Part shown: piece by piece, positions 1 through 12,079 of the stretch
How positions within the stretch are numbered: position 1 is the stretch's first letter
How the letters are laid out: every line of letters begins with the position of its first letter
Assembly: GCA_026874595.1 (NCBI GenBank)
Contig: CM049320.1
Location: 31,218,214-31,282,213, forward strand
Reading direction: 5' to 3'
DNA length: 64,000 bases
Source of the DNA: Sipunculus nudus
Taxonomy: Eukaryota > Annelida > Sipuncula > Golfingiida > Sipunculidae
Translations under genes and position numbers: made by a program
Notes under the pieces: generated by a model
What the model was told of the DNA's origin: nothing
The model's database searches: none
What the model saw: only the letters and a program-made list of their open reading frames with translations

Positions 1-28
1 AGGGCATCCTGCTGCCCACAAGGCAATG
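1..28 (+). CDS. Gene 1, partial exon at window edge
   Basis: Bases before a strong donor (GTGAGT at 29-34) read GHPAAHKAM in the phase-0 frame that the next exon needs. The exon is cut by the window edge, so it rests only on frame fit and the donor. Confidence 0.55.
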
Positions 29-3000
29 GTGAGTGGAAAAGTAAATAAAGAATCATGTGCCCAGAAAAATAGTAATTTGTCAGTAGGTTGATCTTCATGG
101 TTTAATGCGATTTCCGCCACCATTGATATTAGCCGCCAGCAACAAATCGACCATATCGGCTGCCAGTGCACAAGCGGTTGACCATTTCAGCCACAACCAC
201 TAATAAGCCACTGCTGGTCTCTGACTCTGGCCAGTCGACCAGGAGCTTGGGCTTGGGTGGTGGAGCACCATTTTGGCCGCACTGGAGTTTTTCCAGTAAT
301 AAATTTCATTTTTCTGTTTGAACAAGTTGGCTGTGTACGTAGCCCATACAAAAATAGCAAGTTATTATTTATCCCTGTGGCCAAAATGGTGCTCCACTGC
401 CCAAGCCATGGCCAATATGGTCGATTTGCAGCCAATATCAATAGCAACTGTTATCAACAGCGGTCAAAATCGCCCTGTACATACCATCTTCTGTGGTCGA
501 GGGAACCAGTAAGGGTAAAGCACAGAACTTTAAACTTGGAGGTCAGAGTTCAAATCACAGCTGAGGAGCAGTGGTCTGTTTCTTGGTCTGCCCCCACTCA
601 GTAGGGTTATTGCAAATTCCATATCTTAATTACGTCTTAAAATGCCACCATTAGAAATATAAAGTAAATTAAGTTTCATGAATATGGTTAAAATTTTAGT
701 TTAGGTCAGTATTTTCACTATATTTGTAAGCAGCCATTGTGTTTCATTGGCACAATGATACAGCATGCAAAGCATATCGTAACCATATTGATGTGGCATA
801 TTGATTTGTATCAATATATTGGTATATTGATACAGCCCTACTTACAGACATGTTTCAAGTACAAACCAGTGCAAATTTGAAGGGTTCTGCAGATTTTTTT
901 TCCAAGCAGTTTGGATAATGACAAACTGGGATCTTCAGGTGCGATATTTAATGGGCCTGGGTGGCATCAATGCATCTTGCAATTGTCCCAGACTGAAATG
1001 GAATTTTGCAAAGTGTACACTAAGATTAAGAGTAGTTAAATCAGCATAAAAAAATGTGGGTCCTTATCTCAACAACAAAATACAAAAAAAGGTAGCCACT
1101 GTATGTAATTTAATTCTTAAGAAACATTCAATTTCTGCCATCTTCTACCAGACACCAGGGCTAGATGCCAACATTTAATGGCTTTTCTGGGGCAAGTAAA
1201 TGTTATAAAGAAGATTCAAAGTAAATATTTACCACATATTGCAATAAAATTCTCATATTTTGTAAATATATATAATATAAATTCAATAAATAATTTATTT
1301 GCATTTCAGGCACAAAATTTGAGATTAGCCGAAGCAGTTTCAAGGTCACGTAAATTTTATGACCTTCAACTGCCCCCTGAGGAAGTTGAGATCCGCGGTG
1401 AGCAAACACCGATCCTTGTCGAAGGCATGAAGACGGGGAAATACCCAGCCAACTTTATGGGGATGCATAACGGCTTTTACTGGCATCGTATGTTGTTAGA
1501 AGAGGTTGAAAACGGACATCCTTGTGCTGAGGTTGCATTATCAGAGCTGCGAAGTTATGTGTATCGCATGGTGCTGGAACGGAGAGACAATCGTGTAACA
1601 GAGTATGGTAGAACATCATGGGCTGATCTGCAAATAGCAGGGGTGAGAACTAACCTAACTTTCTGTTACTGTGGTTGGCTTCATATTGGTGGGGATAAAA
1701 TTTTGTGCTTTTCACATTTCATTGTTTTGTGATTGTTCCTTTTTGTGATCTCACACTACAAAAGACCTAAACACAGTATATTTTGTGAATTAATTAAATC
1801 TTATTAATAAAATATTGTTAAATAATGGCAGACAATTGAAAGATCTAATATGATTTAAAATATCAGTCTTTGAACATACACAATCTGTTTTTATTGATAA
1901 TGTCAACCTTTTACTTTTCAACTTTGCCTTTGGCCAAGGGACCTCTTCAGCGCAAAGGTTTTATTTTTGCAATAATTCCCCTTTCACAAATAACACAAAT
2001 TTGAAACCCTCATGAACAAAAGGGCAACCACGGTATGTGCCTAGCTAAGAGACAGAAGACAGCTTGTAATTGTTTTGTTAAGATACAGTATTATTGCAGA
2101 ATGTTTTGTTTACTTATTCCAGGTTTATGCCCCCAGAGATCGTTTTGTCCCATGTGTGAACTTCATTCATCCTGAACAAGTGTTCAAAAACCTGAGGACA
2201 TTCCACCACATTATGACACATCAGGAACCAGGTAAAATGCAAAGCCTTCACAAGAAAAACGGAATAAAGGCTCTTCAAATACCTAGCCCTGAATTTCGTT
2301 TCCCTCAAAGATATATATATTTGCAATAATATGTGCATATTTCCTTGCTTCATTATGGCTAAATACAAAAGTTTGCTAGCAAAACCAGTTCGGCACAGGA
2401 ACTTGCTCTCTCCAGTTCATCTCTTTCATGAATTGTTTTGGTTCTGTGTGTGAGTAAACACTGTCCACATGTGTCTGTTTACCATAAAAATACTACATGA
2501 CCAGAGTTTCAATCTTCTCTATGCACAATAACTCCCAAACTAGGAGAAGAAACACAGAAGACACACAGGTTGGAAGCTTGAAAGATCTTGATTTGTGAAG
2601 TTTTGAGGTATGGCTACCAGGTGGCATGTGCCTTGTGATTTTTTTGAGCCACTGATTGCACCTGTTGCAGGCTTATTTCCACTTGTGTGCAGGAGTAAAA
2701 ATCGGTTTTAGAATGAAAATTTGCAGATACCGTAATAGTTTAAGGAGAAAACACTTTATTTCATGTGTATTTAACATACCTGGTATGTGAAAAGGACCCT
2801 TTAAATTCAAGGAAAAGTGGTATTTCAGGGAAAACTCCCTCTCCCCCCCCCCCCTCCCATGGGATTATATCCAGGGATCGTAATACTTTAAAATTTTCAC
2901 TTTCCCAACAGAAAGGCATTAATATACAGGTTTGTCTTTCCGCATCATATCAAACTTTAAGTCGCACTTCGCTTAGTGTAAACCTGATTCTGCCATCCTA

Positions 3001-6000
3001 CATGCATACTTGCATATATAAAGAACTGAATTTTTTCAATGGTAACACTGTTATATCAGAAACACAATTGTGCAGTAAAAAAAAAACCAGGAAAATATAG
3101 GATATGAGGACCTTAATGTTGGAAAGTGTAAGACATTATAAACCATTTTATAGGAAAACGTAAAAAAAATATAGGGAGTCGTTTGAACACCACCTGTAAA
3201 ATATTTCGTTTTTGTGTCATGTTTGATACTACTTGTTAGCTACTAATGTTGAAAAGACCTAGGTGTTCACCTTTCCAGTGTATTTGTACAAAATGATAAA
3301 ATGCCTTTCCGTGCACATTTGCCTGTCTCAGACAAGCAGAAAAGCATTATTAACACCCCTAATACCCTATCCCTCCACATAGTTTCATGAAAATTGGTTG
3401 TTTTTGCTTAATTCTATTCATAGAAACAAACTGAAAAACAGTAATTGATGCCATTTGGGTGGAAACATAACCACCCTGGAGGGACCTTATTATTTTCCGT
3501 CATTTGGCAAACTCATAACTGCACAGATCAGGGTGTGGATAAAAAAAACCAATTTATAAAGGTGTGATAACTAATCTGTTTGTGCAGATGCAGATCACCC
3601 CCTCTTGTTCATCTAAATGTAGGAGGGCATCTTATTCCCGAGGGTTTCGTATTTGCTCTTATTTACCATTCGCAAATATTGTCATTAAAACCCTCGCAAA
3701 CAAAAAGGCTACCACAGTTTATTCCCTGAAGCCTTATCTAACCCTGACAGCTTTATGTCTCTCAGTTTCTCTAAACTGCACATGGGGGCTGTTATTTAGT
3801 GTACACAATAAAACCTTGGAAGTAACAGGCCCTTATGTAGAAATTACGGCTATACCACTTATTTTTTTTGGAAGCACTGCTTTTACCAGAATTATGGTTT
3901 ATTAAATGTATCTCCAGATTAAGTCGGGGGATACTATGTTTTCATGACAGTCCTGCTGCCGCCACATATAAATCTTGTTGGCGCGATAACTCAAAAAAAT
4001 GTTTCACTGATCTTTATCAAACTTAGTATATGTATATATATGGGTGAGAGGACAAGGCCTATTTAAAATGAGGTCATGACCTTTACTAGGAGAGTGTCCT
4101 TGACCTTGAATAGGTCCAATTTTAGGGAAAATCACACAAATTCTTAAATATCTCAAGAAATCTTCGTGGATTGATCCCAAAATTAAGTTGATAGGGTTGT
4201 CATGGATAGGGTTGTCATGTTTCAGAAACTGGTGGTGCCACCTATTATTCTTTACTTGTTTTCATGCCTTTTAATACCCCCAAAATTGCCACTTGACAGT
4301 ACTGTGAGCATAATAAGTAAAAGCTAATGAACAGATTTCTTTTATATTATGCATATACATAGATATCGGTTATGGGATGATGTTTATTTAAATTGGGGTC
4401 ATGACCTTTCCTATGAGAGTGGCCTTGACCTTGAATTTTCCGATATTTGGTGAAATTCACACAAAATCTTTAATATCTCAGTAAGGGATAAATGGAATGA
4501 TCCAAAAATCAAATTGACAGAAGATCTTGGATAGCTTTGTCTTTTGCAGAAGACTGGTGGTGCCACCTTGTATAGTTTTCTTTTTAAATGATGTTAACTC
4601 AATAAATTTGTAAGAATGTGAGGTACAGTCACTAAACCCACAGGTTTGATGCATCTTATCAAAGGCTAGGTCAAGTTCAAACATGGATAACCGTGATGCA
4701 TTTTTTCAAAGTGACAGCAGCGATTATGCTAAAATGATATTAGGGCAATAACTCAAAAAAGAATTTGTGGTACAGTCACCAAACCTACAGTTTAGATGCA
4801 TCTTATCAAGGACTAGGCCATGTTTGAATATGGATGGCCTTGATGCATTTTCCAAGGTCACAGAGGGGAAAACGCTGAAATGATGTTTACTTTAATATCT
4901 CACTGAGGGATGCATGGATTGGTCCAGAAATCAAATTGACATAAGATCTTTGATAGCATTGTTTTTTGCAGAAGACAGGTGGCGCAACCTTATGTTGTTT
5001 TCTTGCTAAAATGATGTTTAAACAGAATAACTTTGTAAGAATTTGAGGTACAGTTACCAAACCCATAAGTCTGATGCATCTTATCAAAGGCTAGGTCAAA
5101 TTTGAACATGGATGACCTTGATACATTTTTAGCTCAGCTGACTATAAGTCATCTGAGCTATAGTCGTGGTCCATTGTCCGTCGTCCGTCCGTCTGTCCGT
5201 CCGTCCGTCCGTCCGTCCGTCCGTCCGTCCGTAGATGTGGCACGTTTTGAAACCGTAAGACCTAGGAATCCAAAATTCAGCATAATGTTAGATGTCCCCA
5301 AGATCTCCTACCAAGCCGAAAACTGGGTCTTTGCGACTTCATTCCTTTGAGAAATTAAGGAAAAACCTCAATTTTTTATTAAAAACCTATTTTCACACTT
5401 TAGGACTGCCTAATATCAAAACCACTCATCTGTTTTTCCTCATATTTCCTATAAATAATCCTCTATATAATTCCTATGTACATGCCAGAAATTAGGTCTG
5501 TATTATTTAATTTAAAAAAGTTATGGGCCCAAACATAATGCATTTTGTAAATAATCAGGAAAGAAATTTTATCACTTAACACAAAACTTGTTAAAGCTAA
5601 GCACTTTTTTTCCAGTAATATTACTTTTATTAATCAAAATTAAATTGTATACCCAAAATTAGATCAAAATCTTTTAAATTTTTAAAAATATTAGCAAAAA
5701 TAAAAAATTGGTACCTTAAATTTTGCCCAACTTTGACCATGGCACGTTTTTCTGCTGTAACTGCTGTGGATTTAATTTTCACAGCATGTTTTTGTTAGCA
5801 TTTCAACTGTTAACACCAAAAATTTGAAACCAGTTGATCAAAAACTGTAGATTTTATTCAAGTTTTCAAGCACCATGTCACATATTGCTAGTGTTATGCA
5901 GTTTGCTAGAGCTCAGCTCCCGAGCTTCAGCTCTAAGTTCCTTAAATTTGGCAAACAGTTAGATTTCTCCAAAATCCCCTACCATGCCAAGAATTTGGTC

Positions 6001-9000
6001 ACTAGGACTTAATTCCTTCGAGATATCAATGAAAAACTTCATTTTTCCATTAAAAAACCAATGTTACACTTTAAGATTGCCTAATATCAAAACCACTGAT
6101 CTGACTTTGATCATATATAATATACATATTTTTCTATACATTCACTATGCACATGCCAGAAATGATGTCAGTATCGTGTATTTTTTTTAAGTTATGGGCC
6201 CAAACATAATGCACTTTGTAAAAAATCAAGAAATATATTTACTCCCTTAACAAGGGCATTGCTGAAGCTAGAGATCTTTTTTGTCAGGGATGTAACATTA
6301 TTTAATCAAGATTCAATTGAATACCCAAAATTAGTTCTGAATTTTTCAAATTTTATAAGTTATTAGTATAAATATAAAATTAGTACCTTAAATTTTGCCC
6401 AACTGTGACCATGGCACGTTTGTTTCCCGTGAGCACTGTTGATATAATTTTCATATCATGCACACATAAGGATTTCAGCTTTTTAGTTTAGAAAGCTGAA
6501 AGAAATTTGCCAAATATTGTAGCTTTTATTAATGTTTTTTATGAGACCTGGTCAGACTTTGGCTCTCTCCAGCCCCTCTTGAGTCACCTGTATGTTGACC
6601 TTGTTGACCTTTCATCAAATTATGCACGCTTGAGGGGAGAATCCAGGCAGCTTATGGCCAGCCACAGTTGATCCAGGTGTTCAACCCAACTCATCTAGTA
6701 GTTTTAACCAACAACATAACAATAAACAATAAATTAATAAATTTTTATTGGTTTTTAATAACAAATTAAAGAAAAATAGAAAAGGAATTTGTTAGTTTAT
6801 AATAACAGGAAATTAACTTGCAGTTACTGATGATATAAGAATCTTGTATCGATGGGTAGAATGTCACATATTCCGAATAACACCATGCAGTCACCTATGG
6901 CATTTTTCAGTTCATTTTTAATGATAAAGAAGTAAATCATATTATTCATTACTAATCATTAAGGATTATATGAAGGAAATTAATGATAGACAAAGATGCA
7001 GTTAATAATATTAATCTAGATTCCTACTTTGTCTAGTGTGTACATTGATGTGAAATTAGTCCAAAATGAATTTTTTACAGTTATTTTTTAATATAAATAA
7101 AAGCCATAAAACCAGGTACTGATGATCATTATTTAAATGTGAGAATTATGTATATTCTGGATTCTCAACATCATTGTTTGGTGAAAACTGAATAAATACC
7201 AGACATGGTGCGAATACTTTGTAATTGTATTTAAATACGAATATGATTATGTACTCCATTATAAAATTTCTTGCATAAAGAATGGGAATTCAGGTAATAA
7301 TGAAAGTATATGAATACTCGTGCAAATACTTTCAAAATGTATTCATGAATGCATTCATGAATATATTCTTTAATATTATTTTAATAATCATATCAGTTAT
7401 ATTTCATTTTAAAAAATCATATGATTCTCTTATTATTTTTAATAAAAATTATATTTGGGACAATATTTGTAATTTTTTTAATAAATAGTTAAACTCGTAT
7501 ATTATATGTTCTGCTTATAAGTTATATGGCCAAGTCAAAATCTGTGTGACAGTAGTACTCCATTTGTTAATAAAATAAATGAAATCAATCCTCTTCCCTG
7601 TCTCAAAAGGTACTATCAAAATCATACATAAGCTAAACAACAACTCATAATACAGCTTATATTTATTACCACACAAAACCAGCATGTGCCTCATTTCTAA
7701 ATAATATTTTTTTATCATATATAACAGCTGAGCGTCGTGACCCATAGGTCCCTTGTTTCAAGGTAACAGCAGCGATAATGTGAAAATGAAATTACGGCAA
7801 TAACTAAAATAATTGTTGGTACAGTCACCAAACTAACAGGTTAGATGCATCTTATCAAGGGCTGGGGGGGGGGGGGGGGGGTAATTGTCTGGGGATTCTA
7901 TGGCACCTGCGGTGCCAAGAAATATCTAGTTTATTCCTTAAGTTAATTTCCATAGGTCACATATTTTCCAGTTCAGTAACAAAAATAGTATAAACAAAGT
8001 TGGTAACCGTGTTGCTAGAATACACTGAACAGATGTCTCCATTCTATGATGGAAAACAGGACTATAAACTATAGTCTAAATAAACAGGTCAGCCATAATA
8101 ATTTTCTAAATATATTGGTGATGTTTTTTGCAGTTTAACAAAATGATGCCACAAAAAATTGGAAATTTACCATACTTGATATTGTTATGTGTTTACAAAA
8201 TCCCCAAACACAGCTTAATACATTGCATTTATTGCTCTTGTTCTATTGAAAAACAGTTCACTTTGTCGAAAGCAAAATATTGAATCATTCCCAAAAAAAT
8301 AGGATTTGAGTGAAAATTAATGAAAAAAAACCAGATAAAACAAAGCTTTGACCACTGTATCTGGATTTGCATGGATCTTATTCTTTTTATGGTAACCATT
8401 TTTTTCAGGTTTTCATATTAAGTACTTTGAGAGGTACGGACGTAAAAACGGCTTCATCTGCTACGTGCTGCGCTACTTCCTGGTGATGAACACAAAGGCC
8501 AATCTTTACCTGACGTATGATGAGTTCCTGGTGGCGATGTCATGTGTGTTCGGGGAGTACAAGTATGATGAGGCCTGGTACCAGGGGTCACGACTCAAAC
8601 CGACAACCAGATGTGTCACTGTCCATAACTGGTTGCAGGTTAGTTTGGGTTAAATCTGAAGTCTTGTATTATAGTAGATAAAACTAGTTGGGTAGATAAA
8701 GATTTACTAACATATGAAGCTGTCACGAATCGCTTGAGATCTAAGAAAAAATCACTTTGTCCAACCTCTTTGGGTTCCAGGTGCTCAACTGGCCTAAAAA
8801 TGCAGGGGTGTGGTATGTCTGTGTGTCAGATGCAGGTAATCTGTTGTTTACACACACAGCAGCACCTTGGTATCAGGAATGGGCCAATGGAATCCCATGA
8901 AATTTTCAGGAAAGAGCCAATAAAGAATCTGTTAGATTTTGGTGTGTATCTGGCACATGATCAACATTCAGGAATGTAATAAAGGAATATTCACAAATGT

Positions 9001-12000
9001 ACAGTCACTCTTGCATGAATGAAAGGAGTATGGGCTGATTATGTGAATACAAACATGGGCTGGGGAGCATCTCACAGCAGTGACCCCCCCCCACATGGTG
9101 GAGCCTTGCATTCCTTAAATTTCTATTTTTATATCTGTTCTTTGGCTGTATTTTGGCTTCATTTTAGATTGGCAGTTTATCTTGAGCTTGAATATAATGT
9201 GAAGTGTAACTTTATTTATGATGATGATATAAAGTGCACAGTAAATGAAGATAGTTTTACAATGATGTTATTACAGGATGTGTACCGCCATGCCTATTGC
9301 ATGCTGGGTAAACTGCTGCAACTGACACATGAGTTCCCAACACCGGCTGAAATATTTTCTGGATCAGTGTTCACAGCATTTTACATGCTCACCCATCATA
9401 CAGGTGAGAGTTTTATACATAGATACTACATTGTATTATTGTATATTTGGGGAGGATGGCAGTGGATGAAAAACACAACAAAAGTTTAATTTAAAAAGTC
9501 CTTGTTGCCACCATCCCTGTGACGTCACTCCCCATCTTAGAGACTTGTTATACAGAGTATCACAAACAGTTGTTATTAATATTCCCACTAGATGGCGCTG
9601 TAATACAATATTAAACAATCTATGTGGTGGTCATAAATAAACCCAGATACATTTCCTCCTCTCTTTAAAATTTTGTTTATCTTCTTAAACATTTCATGAC
9701 AGGTCTGCTTCTAATGCTTTAAAACTGATAAATCAAATCTGTATTAAGAACTTATGAGACAGATTCATTTGGCAGTGTAAAGTCCAAAAATGAAATACAA
9801 ATATGAGATATATCTTTAATATATACATTTTATACATAGATACGACACTGTATGCAGTTCATAAATTATAAGTAGAGTATAACTTTGTCCTCTAACCAGG
9901 ACACCTGCTCTCATTGGTCTGATTCTTGGCTTGGTGCCAGATACAGTGTTATCAGGACAGTCAGAGCTGGTGTCACATGTTTAAAATTTGGAGCTGGATA
10001 CACAATGTGATACCACACTCTCAATGGTCTGATTACAATTCTTTGCACAGTGCACACCCTGGTGTGTAAACCCAGAAAATCTTGCTGTTCAAAGCAGCAG
10101 TTCCACAAGAAGAGATCAGGGATGACTGATGACTGATTAATTGTTTAGCTGTCTTCGCTCCAATGTATCAAACTTTGCTTGAGATAGTAATTCAAGGAGT
10201 AATCCAGAGGTAATGTAGCATGTTTAAAGAAATTTATTTCCTTTTAAATAATTTTAACAAATAAAAATTTAATTAAACCCAACAATATGCATAAATTGAT
10301 ATTATATGAGCCAAATTAAAAATAGGGATATATGATAATGCAATTTATAATTGTGAATCAACTGATGTGTAGAATTAATGCAAGTGTTTTGCAATCTATA
10401 TTTCAAGTATACAGCTGTAAATTGTAATATGTTCACTCTTATAAATAATATATGAAAATGTTTTTAATTTGCTTTTGGAATATGTTTCCTTTAATATAAC
10501 TCTAGCTCCAGTATGTGTTTATTTCCTTATTGCATTATTATTGGTTTCAGGTCACAATTTTCAGGTATTACAAAGTGCAATATGTACTTATCAGAAATAG
10601 TTTATGCTCATTTTGAAATGGAAAACTTAGAAATTTTTTTACAGCATTTTATTTCATTTAATAAATTAAATGAGTATTATTATACTTCAGCTACTCTGCA
10701 CTTTCTTCCTTATTCTATAATTGACAGGGGTTCATACATTCCCATTGGAGTAGTTATTTTACACATATATTACAGTCACATAGCTGAAATACTGATACTT
10801 GATACTTGATTATTAGAGGATCCTGCATGTTGATGTAGTTCGTTAAAGTGCACAGTATTAGTTTAGCAAACATATATTTAGTATTTGATAGCATGGCCTT
10901 TTCCTCTTAGCTTTTCAAGTGATAATTCATAAAAAAAAAACAATAGAAAAAAAGTATATTTTGCATTTGCTAAAATTTAAAAAAATCAGCCATATCTTTC
11001 ATTTGCTATAACTTAAAAACAATCAGCTGAGCAAAGTGACCAATGGGTCCCTTGTTTAAAAGGATGTATTTAATATGCAGATATTTGGAATTAATCCCAC
11101 TTTAATTTGAGGATTCAGGCATGGTCTAAAATAGGCATTATTCTGCCTCAAACTTTTGCCAGTACATGTCCTGTTGCCACTAAACTCTCTGTAAAGGTAG
11201 ATTTTTGCCTGGACGCTGTCCTTGGAATACCTTCATGTCACATCCCTGCTATCAAACCCTGACAGGTTTATTTCTCCCATTTTCTTGAAACTGTTCATGG
11301 GGGCTTCCATTTTGTATTTAAGATAATACAAAATTTACCTACATATGCTTTCAGATACTCCACTTCATGTAAAAACTCTAATTAAAAAAAGTTACAACCC
11401 CTTATTCAACACGCAAAAAAATTCCATGTCTATATATGTGCTCTGGTAATCAGGTTTGTCTATCCATAAGAAATTTAAGGAATATAATGCCATCATATAT
11501 GATTATCTGTGTTTGGTAATTATCTCATGCACTTTTATATGTGACATCAGACTTCATGTGTGTTTGTAGTTTTCCCTTAACATTTGTAATAAGTTCTCCT
11601 TTTTAGGATAAATGATTCTTTTCACAAACCATGCTTAGAACTGTAGATTTTGTATAAAGTAATTCAAAGTGATTTATTACATTGTGAAATTTAAGTAATT
11701 TGTAATTGTAATTGTAATTTGGATTTTTGGAAGTAATTGTAATGATTACTGTTCAATGTAATTGGCAACAAACCAGGCTGTGTCTTTATTCTGTGGACAA
11801 ATGGTTTGTTAATGCTTTTGTTAAGACATATATATGTATATACACACACACACACACATTAAATTTTAAGTTAGAAAGCCTAAGGTTGTAAAGATATTTA
11901 GAGAATGTGCTTCACTGAGAAACTTTATATTTTTCTTTTCAGACACTTTATATCACATTGGATTCCCACAGCCTGCCATGCACAGGATCCGAACTGACAT

Positions 12001-12079
12001 GGATTCTACAATATATGAAAAACGTCATATGCTGCGATACCTTGTGGAAGGAATATTTGAGTATAACAGCAGATTCTAA
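1..12079 (+). CDS. Unrecognised protein-coding gene, 3' part (six exons, C-terminal 320 aa)
   Basis: Exons at 1-28, 1310-1642, 2123-2231, 8409-8638, 9277-9403 and 11943-12079 are bounded by GT-AG sites with matching phases (0, 0, 1, 0, 1). They join into one open frame of 320 residues ending in TAA; the start lies left of the window. The protein looks soluble, is rich in Tyr, Arg, His and Phe, and shows no membrane segment, signal peptide or low-complexity tract. The run NTKANLYLTYDEF (exon at 8409) looks faintly like a decayed EF-hand loop, but this is weak. I do not recognise the family and assign no function. Dense conserved-looking residues, correct splice phases and an ordinary 3' UTR argue for a real gene. 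The gene is tail-to-tail with CYB5D1. The large introns hold repeats, listed separately. Confidence 0.75.
121..444. repeat. Foldback/MITE-like inverted repeat
   Basis: The left arm (about 121-285, with ATTGATATTAGCCGC and GGAGCACCATTTTGGCC) is the imperfect reverse complement of the right arm (about 375-444, with GGCCAAAATGGTGCTCC and GCCAATATCAAT). It lies in an intron of gene 1 and probably comes from a non-autonomous DNA transposon. Short open frames across it are not coding. Confidence 0.6.
1310..1642 (+). CDS. Gene 1 exon (111 codons)
   Basis: The acceptor TTTCAG ends at 1309 and the donor GTGAGA starts at 1643; phases are 0 and 0. It encodes a charged segment that includes VEGMKTGKYPANF and LLEEVENGHPCAEVALSEL. 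The open frame runs upstream into the intron without a stop, but that part is AT-rich and unlike coding sequence. Confidence 0.75.
2123..2231 (+). CDS. Gene 1 exon
   Basis: Acceptor ATTCCAG, donor GTAAAA; phase 0 in and 1 out. It encodes VYAPRDRFVPCVNFIHPEQ and ends in a split Gly codon. The following intron is about 6.2 kb and packed with repeats. Confidence 0.72.
2740..3370 (+). repeat. Dispersed repeat, copy A (inverse of 61560-61930)
   Basis: The part from about 2935 to 3370 matches the reverse complement of 61560-61930. Landmarks are CATCCTACATGCAT, GGTGTTCACCTTTCCAG and a CCGTGCA...TTTGCCTGTCT block. It belongs to an unclassified interspersed family. Confidence 0.6.
3950..5130 (+). repeat. 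Dispersed repeat with internal diverged tandem units
   Basis: A block containing GATGCATCTTATCAA and GGCTAGGTCAA, preceded by a TACAGTCACCAAACC-like stretch, recurs near 4609-4700, 4766-4850 and 5031-5120. A fourth piece lies at 7745-7865. Non-coding intronic repeat. Confidence 0.6.
5130..6600 (+). repeat. Dispersed repeat with AGCTCAGCTGACT head and two ~670-bp units
   Basis: The element begins with AGCTCAGCTGACTATAAGTC and a (GTCC)n tract. Two diverged units follow, in register at about 5289 and 5961; each carries a CCTAATATCAAAACCACT block and a later AGTTATGGGCCCAAACATAA block. A related head is at 14205. Short open frames inside are not coding. Confidence 0.65.
5176..5232 (+). repeat. 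(GTCC)n microsatellite
   Basis: Near-perfect tetranucleotide run near the head of the surrounding dispersed repeat. Confidence 0.95.
7727..7882 (+). repeat. Repeat fragment ending in a 19-bp poly-G run
   Basis: CAGCTGAGCGTCGTGACCCA starts at about 7727, followed by a block related to 4740-4840 (GTTAGATGCATCTTATCAAG). A run of G fills 7864-7882. This is fused debris of two repeat families. Confidence 0.7.
8409..8638 (+). CDS. Gene 1 exon
   Basis: Acceptor TTTTTCAG, donor GTTAGT; phase 1 in and 0 out. It encodes HIKYFERYGRKNGF followed by an aromatic-rich segment and the faint EF-hand-like run NTKANLYLTYDEF. Codon use is more GC-rich than the flanking introns. Confidence 0.77.
8800..9070 (+). 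repeat. Dispersed repeat, copy related to 63660-63930
   Basis: This stretch between two gene 1 exons shares an ordered set of blocks with 63660-63930: GTGTGTCAG-type start, TTTCAGGAAAG, AAGGAATATT and TTATGTGAA/TTAAGTGAA. It explains the exon-like open frames here. Confidence 0.5.
9277..9403 (+). CDS. Gene 1 exon
   Basis: Acceptor ATTACAG, donor GTGAGA; phase 0 in and 1 out. It encodes DVYRHAYCMLGKLLQLTHEF and continues to TAFYMLTHHT. It joins the previous exon directly in phase 0, so no exon is needed between them. Confidence 0.75.
9885..10110. repeat. Diverged copy of the 60821-61187 MITE family
   Basis: It contains GGACACCTGCTCTCATTGGT, a GTGCCAGATACAGTGTTATC block and a CACACCCTGGTG block in the same order as the intact element at 60821-61187. 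The ends are degraded. Confidence 0.5.
11826..11859 (+). repeat. (TA)n/(CA)n microsatellite
   Basis: Alternating ATATATGTATAT followed by about nine CA units, just upstream of the last exon of gene 1. Confidence 0.85.
11943..12079 (+). CDS. Gene 1 last coding exon
   Basis: Acceptor CTTTTCAG; the split codon becomes Asp. It encodes TLYHIGFPQPAMHRIRTDMD and onward, ending in EGIFEYNSRF and TAA at 12077-12079. Confidence 0.77.

Noticed and set aside
8780-8836. Possible extra exon of gene 1 (VLNWPKNAGVWYVCVSDA)
   Set aside because: It has AG and GT borders, but its end phase does not fit the next exon, the flanking exons join directly in phase 0, and it overlaps the start of a dispersed repeat shared with 63660.
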